Assembly: GCF_947500995.1 (NCBI RefSeq)
Contig: NZ_CANMUA010000002.1
Location: forward strand, 186,001 to 250,000
DNA length: 64,000 nt
Origin: an uncultured Serinicoccus sp.
GTDB lineage: Bacteria > Actinomycetota > Actinomycetes > Actinomycetales > Dermatophilaceae
Direction: 5' to 3'
Below, in pieces: positions 16,218-23,822 of the stretch. Every line of letters begins with the position of its first letter. Position 1 is the stretch's first letter. The position numbers were made by a program, and so were the translations under genes. The notes under the pieces were generated by a model, which saw nothing but the letters and a program-made list of their open reading frames with translations, made no database searches and was not told the origin of the DNA.

Positions 16218-17588
16218 TCAGCACTCGACGACGTTGACCGCCAGCCCGCCGCGCGAGGTCTCCTTGTACTTGCGTTTCATGTCCCGGCCGGTCTGCCGCA
16301 TGGTCCGGACCGCCTGGTCCAGGGAGACGGTGTGCGTGCCGTCGCCGTGGCGTGCCAGCCGGGCCGCGTGCACCGCCTTCATCGCGCCCACCGCGTTGCG
16401 CTCGATGCACGGGATCTGCACCAGCCCCCCGACGGGGTCGCAGGTGAGACCGAGGTGGTGCTCGATGCCGATCTCGGCGGCCGCCTCCACCTGTGCCGGC
16501 GTGCCCCCCAGCACCTGGGTGAGGCCCGCGGCGGCCATCGCGCAGGCGGAGCCGACCTCCCCCTGGCAGCCGACCTCGGCCCCGGAGATGGAGGCGTTCT
16601 CCTTGATGATGATCCCGATCGCACCGGCCGTGAGCAGCAGGTCGACCACGCCGTCGTCGTCGGCGCCCGGGACGAGGTGACGGTAGTAGTGCAGGACGGC
16701 GGGGATGACGCCGGCCGCGCCGTTGGTGGGGGCGGTGACGACGCGCCCGCCCGAGGCGTTCTCCTCGTTGACCGCCATCGCCCACAGGTCGATCCAGTCC
16801 ATCGCCCGCCACGGGTCGTCCGGCAGTCCCTGCTCCTGCAGCCGGGCGTGCAGCACGGGCGCCCTGCGACGGACCCGGAGCCCTCCCGGCAGGGTGCCCT
16901 CGTGCGCCAGCCCGGCCGCCACGCACTCCTGCATCACCGACCACAGGTGGAGCAGCTGGGCACGGGTCTGCTCCCACGGCCGGAAGGCCTCCTCGTTGCG
17001 CCGCACCAGGCCCGCGACGTCCACGCCCTGCTCCCGGCAGTGGGCCAGCAGCTCGGCGCCGGTGCCGAAGCCGTGCGGCAGCGGGGTGTCGTCCGCGACG
17101 ACCCGGTCCGCGCCCAGGGCCTCCTCGTCCACGACGAAGCCGCCGCCCACGCTGTAGTACGTGCGCTCGCGCAGGACCGTGCCGTCGGCCGCGCAGGCGC
17201 GGAACGTCATACCGTTGGGGTGGCCGGGCAGGGTGAGCCGGCGGTGCAGCACGAGGTCGTCCTCGGCGAGGCCCACCTCGACCCGTCCCAGCAGGCTGAC
17301 CCGGCCGCGCTCCCGGACGTCGGCGACGCGCTGGGCGACCGTGGCGGTGTCGACGGTCTCCGGGTCCTCGCCCTCGAGCCCGAGGACGACCGCGCGGTCC
17401 GAGCCGTGGCCGTGCCCGGTGGCACCCAGGGAGCCGAAGAGCTCGGCGCGCACGCGGCCGACCTCCGGCAGCAGGCCGTCCGTGGCCAGGCCCTCGGCGA
17501 AGATCCGCGCGGCGCGCATCGGGCCGACGGTGTGGGAGGACGACGGCCCGATGCCCACGGTGAACAGGTCGAGGACGCTCAGGGCCAC
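16218..17588 (-). CDS. sdaA: L-serine ammonia-lyase, single-chain iron-sulfur type
   Basis: 456 residues; dehydrates L-serine to pyruvate and ammonia. N-terminal beta domain starts [22 protein letters not shown]. The alpha domain has [31 protein letters not shown] and [16 protein letters not shown], whose cysteines hold the [4Fe-4S] cluster. I start at GTG 17588, directly before ALSVLDLF, since family members begin there; the frame stays open far upstream in antisense of the sigma-factor gene and GTG 17597 is the alternative. Stands alone between the small ORF and the sigma gene. Confidence 0.92.
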   Translation of the reverse strand: MALSVLDLFTVGIGPSSSHTVGPMRAARIFAEGLATDGLLPEVGRVRAELFGSLGATGHGHGSDRAVVLGLEGEDPETVDTATVAQRVADVRERGRVSLLGRVEVGLAEDDLVLHRRLTLPGHPNGMTFRACAADGTVLRERTYYSVGGGFVVDEEALGADRVVADDTPLPHGFGTGAELLAHCREQGVDVAGLVRRNEEAFRPWEQTRAQLLHLWSVMQECVAAGLAHEGTLPGGLRVRRRAPVLHARLQEQGLPDDPWRAMDWIDLWAMAVNEENASGGRVVTAPTNGAAGVIPAVLHYYRHLVPGADDDGVVDLLLTAGAIGIIIKENASISGAEVGCQGEVGSACAMAAAGLTQVLGGTPAQVEAAAEIGIEHHLGLTCDPVGGLVQIPCIERNAVGAMKAVHAARLARHGDGTHTVSLDQAVRTMRQTGRDMKRKYKETSRGGLAVNVVEC

Positions 17589-17656
17589 GGCGAGCACCCG
17601 ACCGGAGGTGGCGGCAGGCTGGCGCGGGATCGCACCCTCCGAGCGTAGCGCCGGCG

Positions 17657-18916
17657 TCAGCCTCCGGGGTGGGAGATCTCGGGCCGCGCCAGCTCGGCGC
17701 GGCGTCGTCGCAGGTGGGCGCGCTCGGCCTCGTTGCCGCACGCGGCCAGGGCCGTGTCGAGCTGCTGGAGCGCCGCGGCCACCTCGCCCGACCGGGCGAG
17801 CAGCTCGGCGCGGACGACGGGCAGGCGGTGGCTGCCCGCGATCTCCACGCCGTCGAGGGCGGCGAGGCCGGCCTGCGGACCGTGCGCCTCCGCGACGGCG
17901 ACGGCCCGCGCGAGCCGGGCGGGCGGCGACGGGGCGAGGACCAGCAGCTGGTCGTAGAGCGCGACGATGCGGTCCCACCTCGTCTGCGCGCTGCTCGGGG
18001 CGGCGGCGTGCTCGGCGGCCACGAGCGCCTGCAGCAGGTAGGTCCCCGCCAGCTCCGGCAGCGGGGTGCCCACGACCACGGGCGAGGCCAGCAACCGGCG
18101 CGCCTCCGCGACCTCGTCGTGGTGCCACCGGTCGCGGTCCTGGTCGCCCAGCAGCACCAGCCGCCCCTGGTCGTCCACCCGGGCGTCCCGACGGGAGTGC
18201 TGCAGCAGCACGAGGGCCAGCAGCGCGGTCAGCGTGGGGTCCTCCGGCCGCAGCTCGCGCACCGTGCGGACCAGGCGCACCGCCTCCCCCGCGAGCGCGG
18301 GACGCAGCAGGTCGGGACCGCTGGCCGGGGCATACCCGGCGGTGAAGGCGAGGTATGCCGTCTGCGCGACGGTCTCGAGACGCCCGGGCAGGGCCGCGAG
18401 GTCGGGGACGGCGAAGGGGATGCCGGCCGTGACGATCTTCTTCTTCGCGCGGGTGAGGCGGGCCGCCATGGTGGGCTCGGGCACGAGGAAGAGGGCGGCC
18501 ACGTCGTGCGTGCTCACGCCCAGCACCAGCCGCAGGGCGAGGGCGCTCGACGCCTCCGGGGCGAGGGCCGGGTGGGTGCACATGAGCACGAGGCGCAGCA
18601 GGTCGTCCTCGACGAGGTCGCCGGGGTCGGCCATCGCGCGGGGCGGGCGGCGGTCGAGGTCGGTCGCGAGCAGCGCGTGACGCCGGCCGGCCATCGCCTC
18701 GGCGCGCAGCCGGTCGACGATGCGGCGCCGGGCCACGGTCTGCAGCCAGGCCGCGGGGTTCGTCGGGGCGCCCTCCCGCGGCCACTGCCGGGCGGCGGCC
18801 TCCACGGCGTCACCGAGGGCGTCCTCGACGAGGTCGAGGCGCCGGAAGCGCGCGAGGAGCAGGGCGACCAGGCGGCCCCACTCCTCGCGCACGACCTCGT
18901 CGAGCTCGGTGACCAT
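17657..18916 (-). CDS. ECF sigma factor, ECF42-like, with C-terminal extension
   Basis: 419 residues. Region 2 (about 10-75) includes [19 protein letters not shown] and [16 protein letters not shown]; region 4 (about 125-180) has [21 protein letters not shown] helical C-terminal part of about 210 residues follows (for example [20 protein letters not shown]), resembling the TPR-like extension of the ECF42 group. That group is known to sit beside DGPF/YCII-domain genes, exactly as here: the YCII gene ends 5 bases upstream in the same direction. No anti-sigma gene is present, in keeping with the group. The target promoter is unknown. Confidence 0.88.
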   Translation of the reverse strand: MVTELDEVVREEWGRLVALLLARFRRLDLVEDALGDAVEAAARQWPREGAPTNPAAWLQTVARRRIVDRLRAEAMAGRRHALLATDLDRRPPRAMADPGDLVEDDLLRLVLMCTHPALAPEASSALALRLVLGVSTHDVAALFLVPEPTMAARLTRAKKKIVTAGIPFAVPDLAALPGRLETVAQTAYLAFTAGYAPASGPDLLRPALAGEAVRLVRTVRELRPEDPTLTALLALVLLQHSRRDARVDDQGRLVLLGDQDRDRWHHDEVAEARRLLASPVVVGTPLPELAGTYLLQALVAAEHAAAPSSAQTRWDRIVALYDQLLVLAPSPPARLARAVAVAEAHGPQAGLAALDGVEIAGSHRLPVVRAELLARSGEVAAALQQLDTALAACGNEAERAHLRRRRAELARPEISHPGG

Positions 18917-18921
18917 CGTGG

Positions 18922-19275
18922 TCAGGAGGGGTCGATGACCGGGCTGACCTGGATGTCGTAGGACGGCAGGACGGTGAGCAGCTCCAGGACGACGTCGAGG
19001 TCGGGGGCCTCGAGCAGGTAGAACCCACCCAGCTCCTCCACGGCCTCCGCGTAGGGCCCGTCGGTGACGACCCGCTCACCGCCGCGGGTGCGGACGACCG
19101 TGGCCGTGTCACCGGCCCCGAGCGCCTCGGCGGCCAGGATCTCCACGCCCTCCCGGTCCCGGCAGGCGGCGTCGAAGTCCTCGAACTGCCGCATCACGGC
19201 CTGCTTGTCCTCGTCGCTCATCGTGGACCACGCGGACAGCTCGCCATCGGCCATGAGCAGCACGACGTACTTCAT
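18922..19275 (-). CDS. YCII/DGPF-domain protein
   Basis: 117 residues, MKYVVLLMADGELSAW start and the signature VVTDGPYAEAVEELGGFYLL (a DGPF-type motif with Tyr). The fold is ferredoxin-like, related to YciI; the catalytic role in this branch is unproven. It is the first gene of a two-gene unit with the ECF42-like sigma factor. Start at ATG 19275, preceded by GGCGAGGGGGCA; the frame extends upstream but those residues do not resemble the family. Confidence 0.87.
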   Translation of the reverse strand: MKYVVLLMADGELSAWSTMSDEDKQAVMRQFEDFDAACRDREGVEILAAEALGAGDTATVVRTRGGERVVTDGPYAEAVEELGGFYLLEAPDLDVVLELLTVLPSYDIQVSPVIDPS

Positions 19276-19469
19276 CGCTGCCCCCTCGCCGGACCGGGGC
19301 ACCCCGTGGTGCCGGTGCTGCGGACGATGCGTCGCTCCATACGTCTCTCCTCGCTCCTCGCGGGCCGCCGTGCGCGACCTCACCAGCATGTCGGACGGGA
19401 CGGCAGGAGATCGACACCTGACCCCGACATTTTCGGAGGCAGACCCCGCGATGCCCTAGATTGCCGGGC

Positions 19470-20534
19470 GTGAGTGCCCAAGCCCCGTCCTCCGTCATCC
19501 TCATCCGCGCCGAGAACTTCGTGCCCAACCCGGCCACCGCCACCGACAACGCCTTCCAGCACGACGTGCCCGTGGGGCAGTCGGTCGAGGCGACCTCGGC
19601 GGCGGCGCTGGCCGAGATGGACGCGGTGGCGCAGGCGCTGCGGGACGTCGGGGTCCGGGTCCACGTCTTCAGCGACCCGGACCACACCCGGCCGGACAGC
19701 GTCTTCCCCAACAACTGGCTCTCCACGCACCCGGGCGGCTACGTCGCGGTCTACCCGATGTATGCCTCCAACCGCCGGCACGAGCGGCGCGGCGACATCC
19801 TGGAGATGCTCAAGGCGGACTACCGGCTGCAGACGATCGTCGACTACTCCGGGCTGGAGCCGGACGGCATCTTCCTGGAGGGGACCGGTGCGATGGTGCT
19901 GGACCACGTCTCCCGGGTGGCCTACACGGCCGTCAGCCACCGGGCCGACACCCACGTCCTGGAGCGCTTCTGCAGCGACTTCAACTACGAGCCGATGCCG
20001 TTCCGGGCGGTCGACGCGGGCGGGGTGCCGGTCTACCACACCAACGTCATCGCCTGCATCGGCACCGACGTCGCGCTCATCGCGCTCGACATGATCGGCG
20101 ACCCGCAGCGCCGCCGCGAGGTGCGTGAGCGGCTCGAGGTCACCGGGCGCGAGATCATCGAGCTGAGCGAGCACCAGGTGCGCGAGTTCGCGGGCAACGC
20201 GGTCGAGCTGCTGGGGCGGACCCCGGAGGGTCGGCGGCAGCACGTCATGGCGATGTCCGGGCGGGCCCGGCGCAGCCTCACCGGGCCGCAGATCACCGCG
20301 ATCGAGCGCTCCTGCCAGATCGTGTCGGTGGACATCCCCACCATCGAGCTGGCCGGGGGCTCGGTGCGGTGCATGATCGCGGGGGTCCACCTCGACCCTC
20401 GCCGCACCGGCGCACCCGAGCCCACCGCGACCGCCGAGGCCATCGACGAGGCGCCGGTCAGCGCGGACGGCCAGGTGGAGGAGCCCCGCCCACGGAGCAC
20501 CGGCCGCGAGGCCGGGCAGCCGCAGCCGGTCTGA
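19470..20534 (+). CDS. CtlX-like citrulline/arginine hydrolase family protein
   Basis: About 354 residues of the guanidine-group-modifying (arginine deiminase-like) superfamily. Typical features: IRAENFVPNPATATDNAFQ at the start, RPDSVFPNNWLSTHP (substrate loop), PDGIFLEGTGAMVLDH, VYHTNVIACIGTDVA (catalytic His) and the late LAGGSVRCMIAGVHL with the nucleophile Cys. Resembles proteins called citrulline utilisation hydrolase. An extra 45-residue polar tail follows. GTG 19470 is chosen; a TAGATT box lies about seven bases before it, while TTG 19461 is the other option. Confidence 0.8.
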   Translation: MSAQAPSSVILIRAENFVPNPATATDNAFQHDVPVGQSVEATSAAALAEMDAVAQALRDVGVRVHVFSDPDHTRPDSVFPNNWLSTHPGGYVAVYPMYASNRRHERRGDILEMLKADYRLQTIVDYSGLEPDGIFLEGTGAMVLDHVSRVAYTAVSHRADTHVLERFCSDFNYEPMPFRAVDAGGVPVYHTNVIACIGTDVALIALDMIGDPQRRREVRERLEVTGREIIELSEHQVREFAGNAVELLGRTPEGRRQHVMAMSGRARRSLTGPQITAIERSCQIVSVDIPTIELAGGSVRCMIAGVHLDPRRTGAPEPTATAEAIDEAPVSADGQVEEPRPRSTGREAGQPQPV

Positions 20535-20661
20535 GCGCCGGGGCGCACCCAGGCACCGGGCGCTGCCCGGAGGTCTCCCTCTGACCGGTCGAGGGGCCTG
20601 CTGCCTCGCCGGGGCGCCCGGTCGACTCGCCGCCGGTCGCACGGTGCGCGACCATGAGGTC

Positions 20662-21048
20662 ATGACGACAGCACCCCGCCGCAGGCCGCTCGCGCTCTAC
20701 GACGGCGACTGCGGCTTCTGCACGCGGGCGGCGGGGTGGATCCCGCGGCTGGGCGCCCGGGTGGACGTCTCGTCGCTGCAGGAGCACGACCTCGCCGCCC
20801 TGGGCGTCGACGCCGGGCGCACCGGGCTGGAGATGCCCGTGGTGCTCCCCGACGGGCAGGTCGCCTACGGCCACCGCGCGTGGGCGCAGATCCTCGCCCA
20901 CTGCCCCCAGCCGCTGCGGACCCTCGGGCTGGTCCTGGGCTCGCGGGTCCTGGAGCGCCCGGGCGCCGCCGTCTACCGGCTCGTGGCGGCCAACCGGGGG
21001 CGGCTGCCGGGCGGCACCGCCCAGTGCGCCATTCCGGGTCAGGGGTGA
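20662..21048 (+). CDS. DCC family (DUF393) thiol-disulfide oxidoreductase-like protein
   Basis: About 128 residues. The family signature YDGDCGFCTRAAGWI lies near the N-terminus (about residues 12-26) with the CxxC pair. The later GHRAWAQIL and a hydrophobic stretch are usual. Function in this family is not settled; a redox role is inferred from CGFC. ATG 20662 is preferred to the GTG at 20644 since homologues start just before the DGDCGFC motif. It overlaps the SRPBCC gene by four bases. Confidence 0.82.
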   Translation: MTTAPRRRPLALYDGDCGFCTRAAGWIPRLGARVDVSSLQEHDLAALGVDAGRTGLEMPVVLPDGQVAYGHRAWAQILAHCPQPLRTLGLVLGSRVLERPGAAVYRLVAANRGRLPGGTAQCAIPGQG

Positions 21049-21479
21049 GGCGCAGCGAGGTCTGGACCTCGGCGCGCGGGCCGCTGCCGGTCGACGAGGC
21101 CTGGGATCGGTATGCCGATCCCTCCCGCTGGGCGGACTGGGCACCGCACCTGCGCCGCGTCGAGGTCGACGGGGTGTCCGCCGGGGGGTCGACCCGGCTG
21201 CACGCGGGGATGTCCGGTCGGGTGCACGGGACCCTGGGGCTCGCGGTCGACTTCGTGGTCAGCGCCGTGGACGAGCCGGCGCGGACGTGGTCGTGGACCG
21301 TGCGCCTGGTCCGGCCGGTGCCGGGCCCGTTCCGCCTGGACCTGCACCACACCCTCGTCGCCCTGCCCGACAGCACCGGCCCGCTCACCGAGGCCGGTCT
21401 CGTGCTGAGCGGGCCGGCGCCGGTCGTGCTGGCCTACCGACCGGTGGCCAGGTGGGCGCTGCGACGTCTGGTGAGCTGA
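21045..21479 (+). CDS. SRPBCC (START/Bet v1-like) family protein
   Basis: 144 residues from GTG 21045 (overlapping the DCC stop as GTGA). Begins VRRSEVWTSARGPLPVDEAW and has ADPSRWADWAPHLRRVEVDG, the loop and strand typical of polyketide cyclase/dehydrase-like SRPBCC proteins, ending in a long amphipathic helix (YRPVARWALRRLVS). Probably binds a small hydrophobic ligand; ligand unknown. Translationally coupled to the DCC protein. Confidence 0.75.
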   Translation: MRRSEVWTSARGPLPVDEAWDRYADPSRWADWAPHLRRVEVDGVSAGGSTRLHAGMSGRVHGTLGLAVDFVVSAVDEPARTWSWTVRLVRPVPGPFRLDLHHTLVALPDSTGPLTEAGLVLSGPAPVVLAYRPVARWALRRLVS

Positions 21480-21602
21480 CCGGGGAGTCCCTCCCGCCGG
21501 TCCCGAGCCTGCCGCGGCGGCACCGATGAGTCGGCGGCCGCAGCGACGTCATACCCCCGACGGCCGCACCCGGGGCGGCCCACGGCAGACCGGAGGAGCA
21601 GG

Positions 21603-22157
21603 ATGCGCCAGCTGATCGTCACCGAGTTCATCACCCTCGACGGGGTCGTCGACTCCCCCGGGGGCGGCGAGCACCCCCACGGCGGGTGGAGCTTCACCGA
21701 CGTCGAGTTCGACGAGGCCGCCTACGAGATCAAGGGCACCGAGCAGGACGAGGCCGGTGCGCTGCTGCTGGGTCGGCGGACCTACGACGAGTTCGCGCCG
21801 GTGTGGCCGAGCATGACCGAGGAGTTCCCCGGCTACAACGCCATGCCGCGCTACGTCGTCTCGACCACGCTCACGGACACGAGCCAGTGGGAGGCGACCG
21901 TCCTGGGGTCGCTGGACGAGGTGCGGGCGCTCAAGGAGGGCGAGGGCGACCCGATCATCGTGCACGGCAGCGCCACGCTCGCGCAGGGGCTCGCGGCGGC
22001 GGGGCTCGTCGACCGCTACCACCTGCTCGTCTTCCCCGTGCTGCTCGGCAGCGGCCTCCGGCTGTTCGCCGACGGCCCCCACCAGAGGCTCACGCTGGTG
22101 GAGTCGCAGACCTACGGCAACGGCGTCACCATGGCCGTCTACGACGTCCGGCGCTGA
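21603..22157 (+). CDS. Dihydrofolate reductase-like (RibD C-terminal) protein
   Basis: 184 residues. Starts MRQLIVTEFITLDGVVDSPG and has LLLGRRTYDEFAPVWP, IIVHGSATLAQGLAAAGLVD and LLVFPVLLGSGLRLF, the standard signature of the stand-alone RibD_C/DHFR-like reductases of actinobacteria. Likely an NADPH-dependent reductase with unknown substrate. A strong GGAGGAGCAGG ribosome site precedes the ATG. Confidence 0.86.
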   Translation: MRQLIVTEFITLDGVVDSPGGGEHPHGGWSFTDVEFDEAAYEIKGTEQDEAGALLLGRRTYDEFAPVWPSMTEEFPGYNAMPRYVVSTTLTDTSQWEATVLGSLDEVRALKEGEGDPIIVHGSATLAQGLAAAGLVDRYHLLVFPVLLGSGLRLFADGPHQRLTLVESQTYGNGVTMAVYDVRR

Positions 22158-22188
22158 AGGCGACGGGCCGTCTGGTTCGATCAGGGGT

Positions 22189-23040
22189 ATGCCTGCCCCC
22201 CGCCGGACGCTGCGCGTCACCTCCCGCAACGCGACCTTCCAGCGCTGGGAGTCGCTGCTGGGCAACCGCCGGGCCCGGCACCGGGCCGGCGAGCTCCTCG
22301 TGCACGGCGTCCGCCCGATCGACCAGGCGCTCGCCCACGGCTGGCCGGTGCACGCGCTGCTGCGCCCGCTCGGCGGGCGGCCCTCGGAGTGGGCCGCCCG
22401 CGTGTGGGCGGACGCGGGTGGTGAGCGCTTCGAGGTCGCGCCCGGGCTGCTGGCCGAGCTGGCCCAGCGGGAGGACGAGCGGACCGAGCTCGTCGCGGTG
22501 GTCGGCATGCCCGACGACGACCTGGACCGGGTGCTGGGCCCCGGGGACGCCGGGACGGCTCGGGCAGGTGCGCCCCTGGTGACGGTCTTCGACCGGCCGG
22601 GTCAGCCCGGCAACATCGGGACCCTGCAGCGCTCGATCGACGCCTTCGGGGGCACCGGCCTGGTGGTGACCGGGCACGCCGCCGACCCCTACGACCCCAA
22701 GGCGGTCCGCGCCTCGACCGGCTCCTGCTTCGCCGTCCCGACCGTGCGCGTGGACTCGGCGCAGGCGGTGCTCGACTGGGTGGAGGCGCAGCGCCGCAAC
22801 GGCGTGCCGATGCAGGTCTGGGGCACCGACGAGGGCGGTGAGAGCGACCTGGGCTCCGTGCCCTGGGAGCTGCCGACGGTGCTGGTCCTGGGCAACGAGA
22901 CCCGCGGCATGGCGAAGGCGTGGCGCGAGGCCTGCGACGGTGTCCTCAGCATCCCCATGGTGGGCTCGGCCAGCTCGCTCAACGCCGCCGTCGCGGGGTC
23001 GATCGTGCTGCACGCTGCCCTGCGGGGCCGCGCGCGCTGA
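22189..23040 (+). CDS. SpoU/TrmH-family RNA 2'-O-methyltransferase
   Basis: 283 residues. N-terminal substrate-binding domain of about 120 residues (RWESLLGNRRARHRAGELLV), then the knotted SPOUT domain with motif 1 PGNIGTLQRSIDAFG, motif 2 VLVLGNETRGMAKAW and motif 3 SIPMVGSASSLNAAVAGSI. It methylates a ribose 2'-hydroxyl in rRNA or tRNA; the target cannot be told. The gene starts inside a GGTATGCC octamer and has no ribosome site, suggesting a leaderless message. Confidence 0.88.
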   Translation: MPAPRRTLRVTSRNATFQRWESLLGNRRARHRAGELLVHGVRPIDQALAHGWPVHALLRPLGGRPSEWAARVWADAGGERFEVAPGLLAELAQREDERTELVAVVGMPDDDLDRVLGPGDAGTARAGAPLVTVFDRPGQPGNIGTLQRSIDAFGGTGLVVTGHAADPYDPKAVRASTGSCFAVPTVRVDSAQAVLDWVEAQRRNGVPMQVWGTDEGGESDLGSVPWELPTVLVLGNETRGMAKAWREACDGVLSIPMVGSASSLNAAVAGSIVLHAALRGRAR

Positions 23041-23058
23041 CTCCTGCGCAGAAGGGGT

Positions 23059-23088
23059 ACCTCTGTCGGGATGCATCCCCGCAGAGGT
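23059..23088. terminator. Hairpin between converging genes
   Basis: An almost perfect palindrome built around GGGATGCATCCC with ACCTCTG/CAGAGGT outer arms, 18 bases after the methyltransferase stop and 50 before the leftward HAD stop. Likely terminates both. Confidence 0.6.
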
Positions 23089-23138
23089 GCATCTCCTGCA
23101 CACGAGTCGAGGGGCGGCCGCTCGCGGCGCCTGCTGCG

Positions 23139-23822
23139 TCAGCCCTCGGTGGCGTCCAGCCGGCGGGCCAGGTCCTCGATGCCGCTGACGGTGAGCTCGG
23201 GGGCGGCCATGTGGCCCGGGTAGCGGGCCGTGCCGCGCTCGACCCACGCCGTCCGCAGCCCGGCCGCCCGGGCGCCGTGCAGGTCCCAGGGGTGCACGGC
23301 GACGAGCATCGCCTCGGCGGGTGCGACCCGGCATACCTGCAGGGCGTAAGCGTAGGACTCCGGCGCCGGTTTCCACCGCGGCGCGTCCTCGACGGTCAGC
23401 AGCCGCTCGAATCGGTCGAGCAGCCCGGCCCGCTCGAGGAGCCCCTGCGCCACCGCCGTCGACCCGTTGCTCAGCGTCACCAGGCGGACACCCGCGTCGT
23501 GGAGCCGGCGCACCCCGGCCTCGACGTCCGGGTGCAGCGCGAGCCGGCCGAACCCGCCGAGCACGTGCTCGACCGCCCCCTCCACCTCGGTATGCCGCAG
23601 CTCACGCGCGAGCATCGGCCGCAGCACGGCGCGCCCGACGTCGGCGAAGCGCGGGTTGTCGCCGGCCGCGGTGAGGGCGAAGCCGTCCCGCAGCAGCGCG
23701 GCGAACCACGTCGTGGCCATCGCCCCCGGCGCACCCACCTCGGCGAACCGGTCGGCCATCGGGCTCATGTCGGACAGGGTCTCGTTGACGTCGAAGATCA
23801 GGACGGCCGGCGCGGAGGTCAT
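23139..23822 (-). CDS. Haloacid dehalogenase (type II) family hydrolase
   Basis: 227 residues. HAD motif I is LIFDVNETLSDM with the nucleophile Asp, motif II LVTLSNGSTAVAQ, motif III K in RWKPAPESYAYA, and motif IV AVHPWDLHGARAAGL. This matches the L-2-haloacid dehalogenase branch, though many members act on other substrates. ATG 23822 overlaps the stop of the upstream SNF2 gene by four bases (ATGA), so it is the second gene of that operon. Confidence 0.87.
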   Translation of the reverse strand: MTSAPAVLIFDVNETLSDMSPMADRFAEVGAPGAMATTWFAALLRDGFALTAAGDNPRFADVGRAVLRPMLARELRHTEVEGAVEHVLGGFGRLALHPDVEAGVRRLHDAGVRLVTLSNGSTAVAQGLLERAGLLDRFERLLTVEDAPRWKPAPESYAYALQVCRVAPAEAMLVAVHPWDLHGARAAGLRTAWVERGTARYPGHMAAPELTVSGIEDLARRLDATEG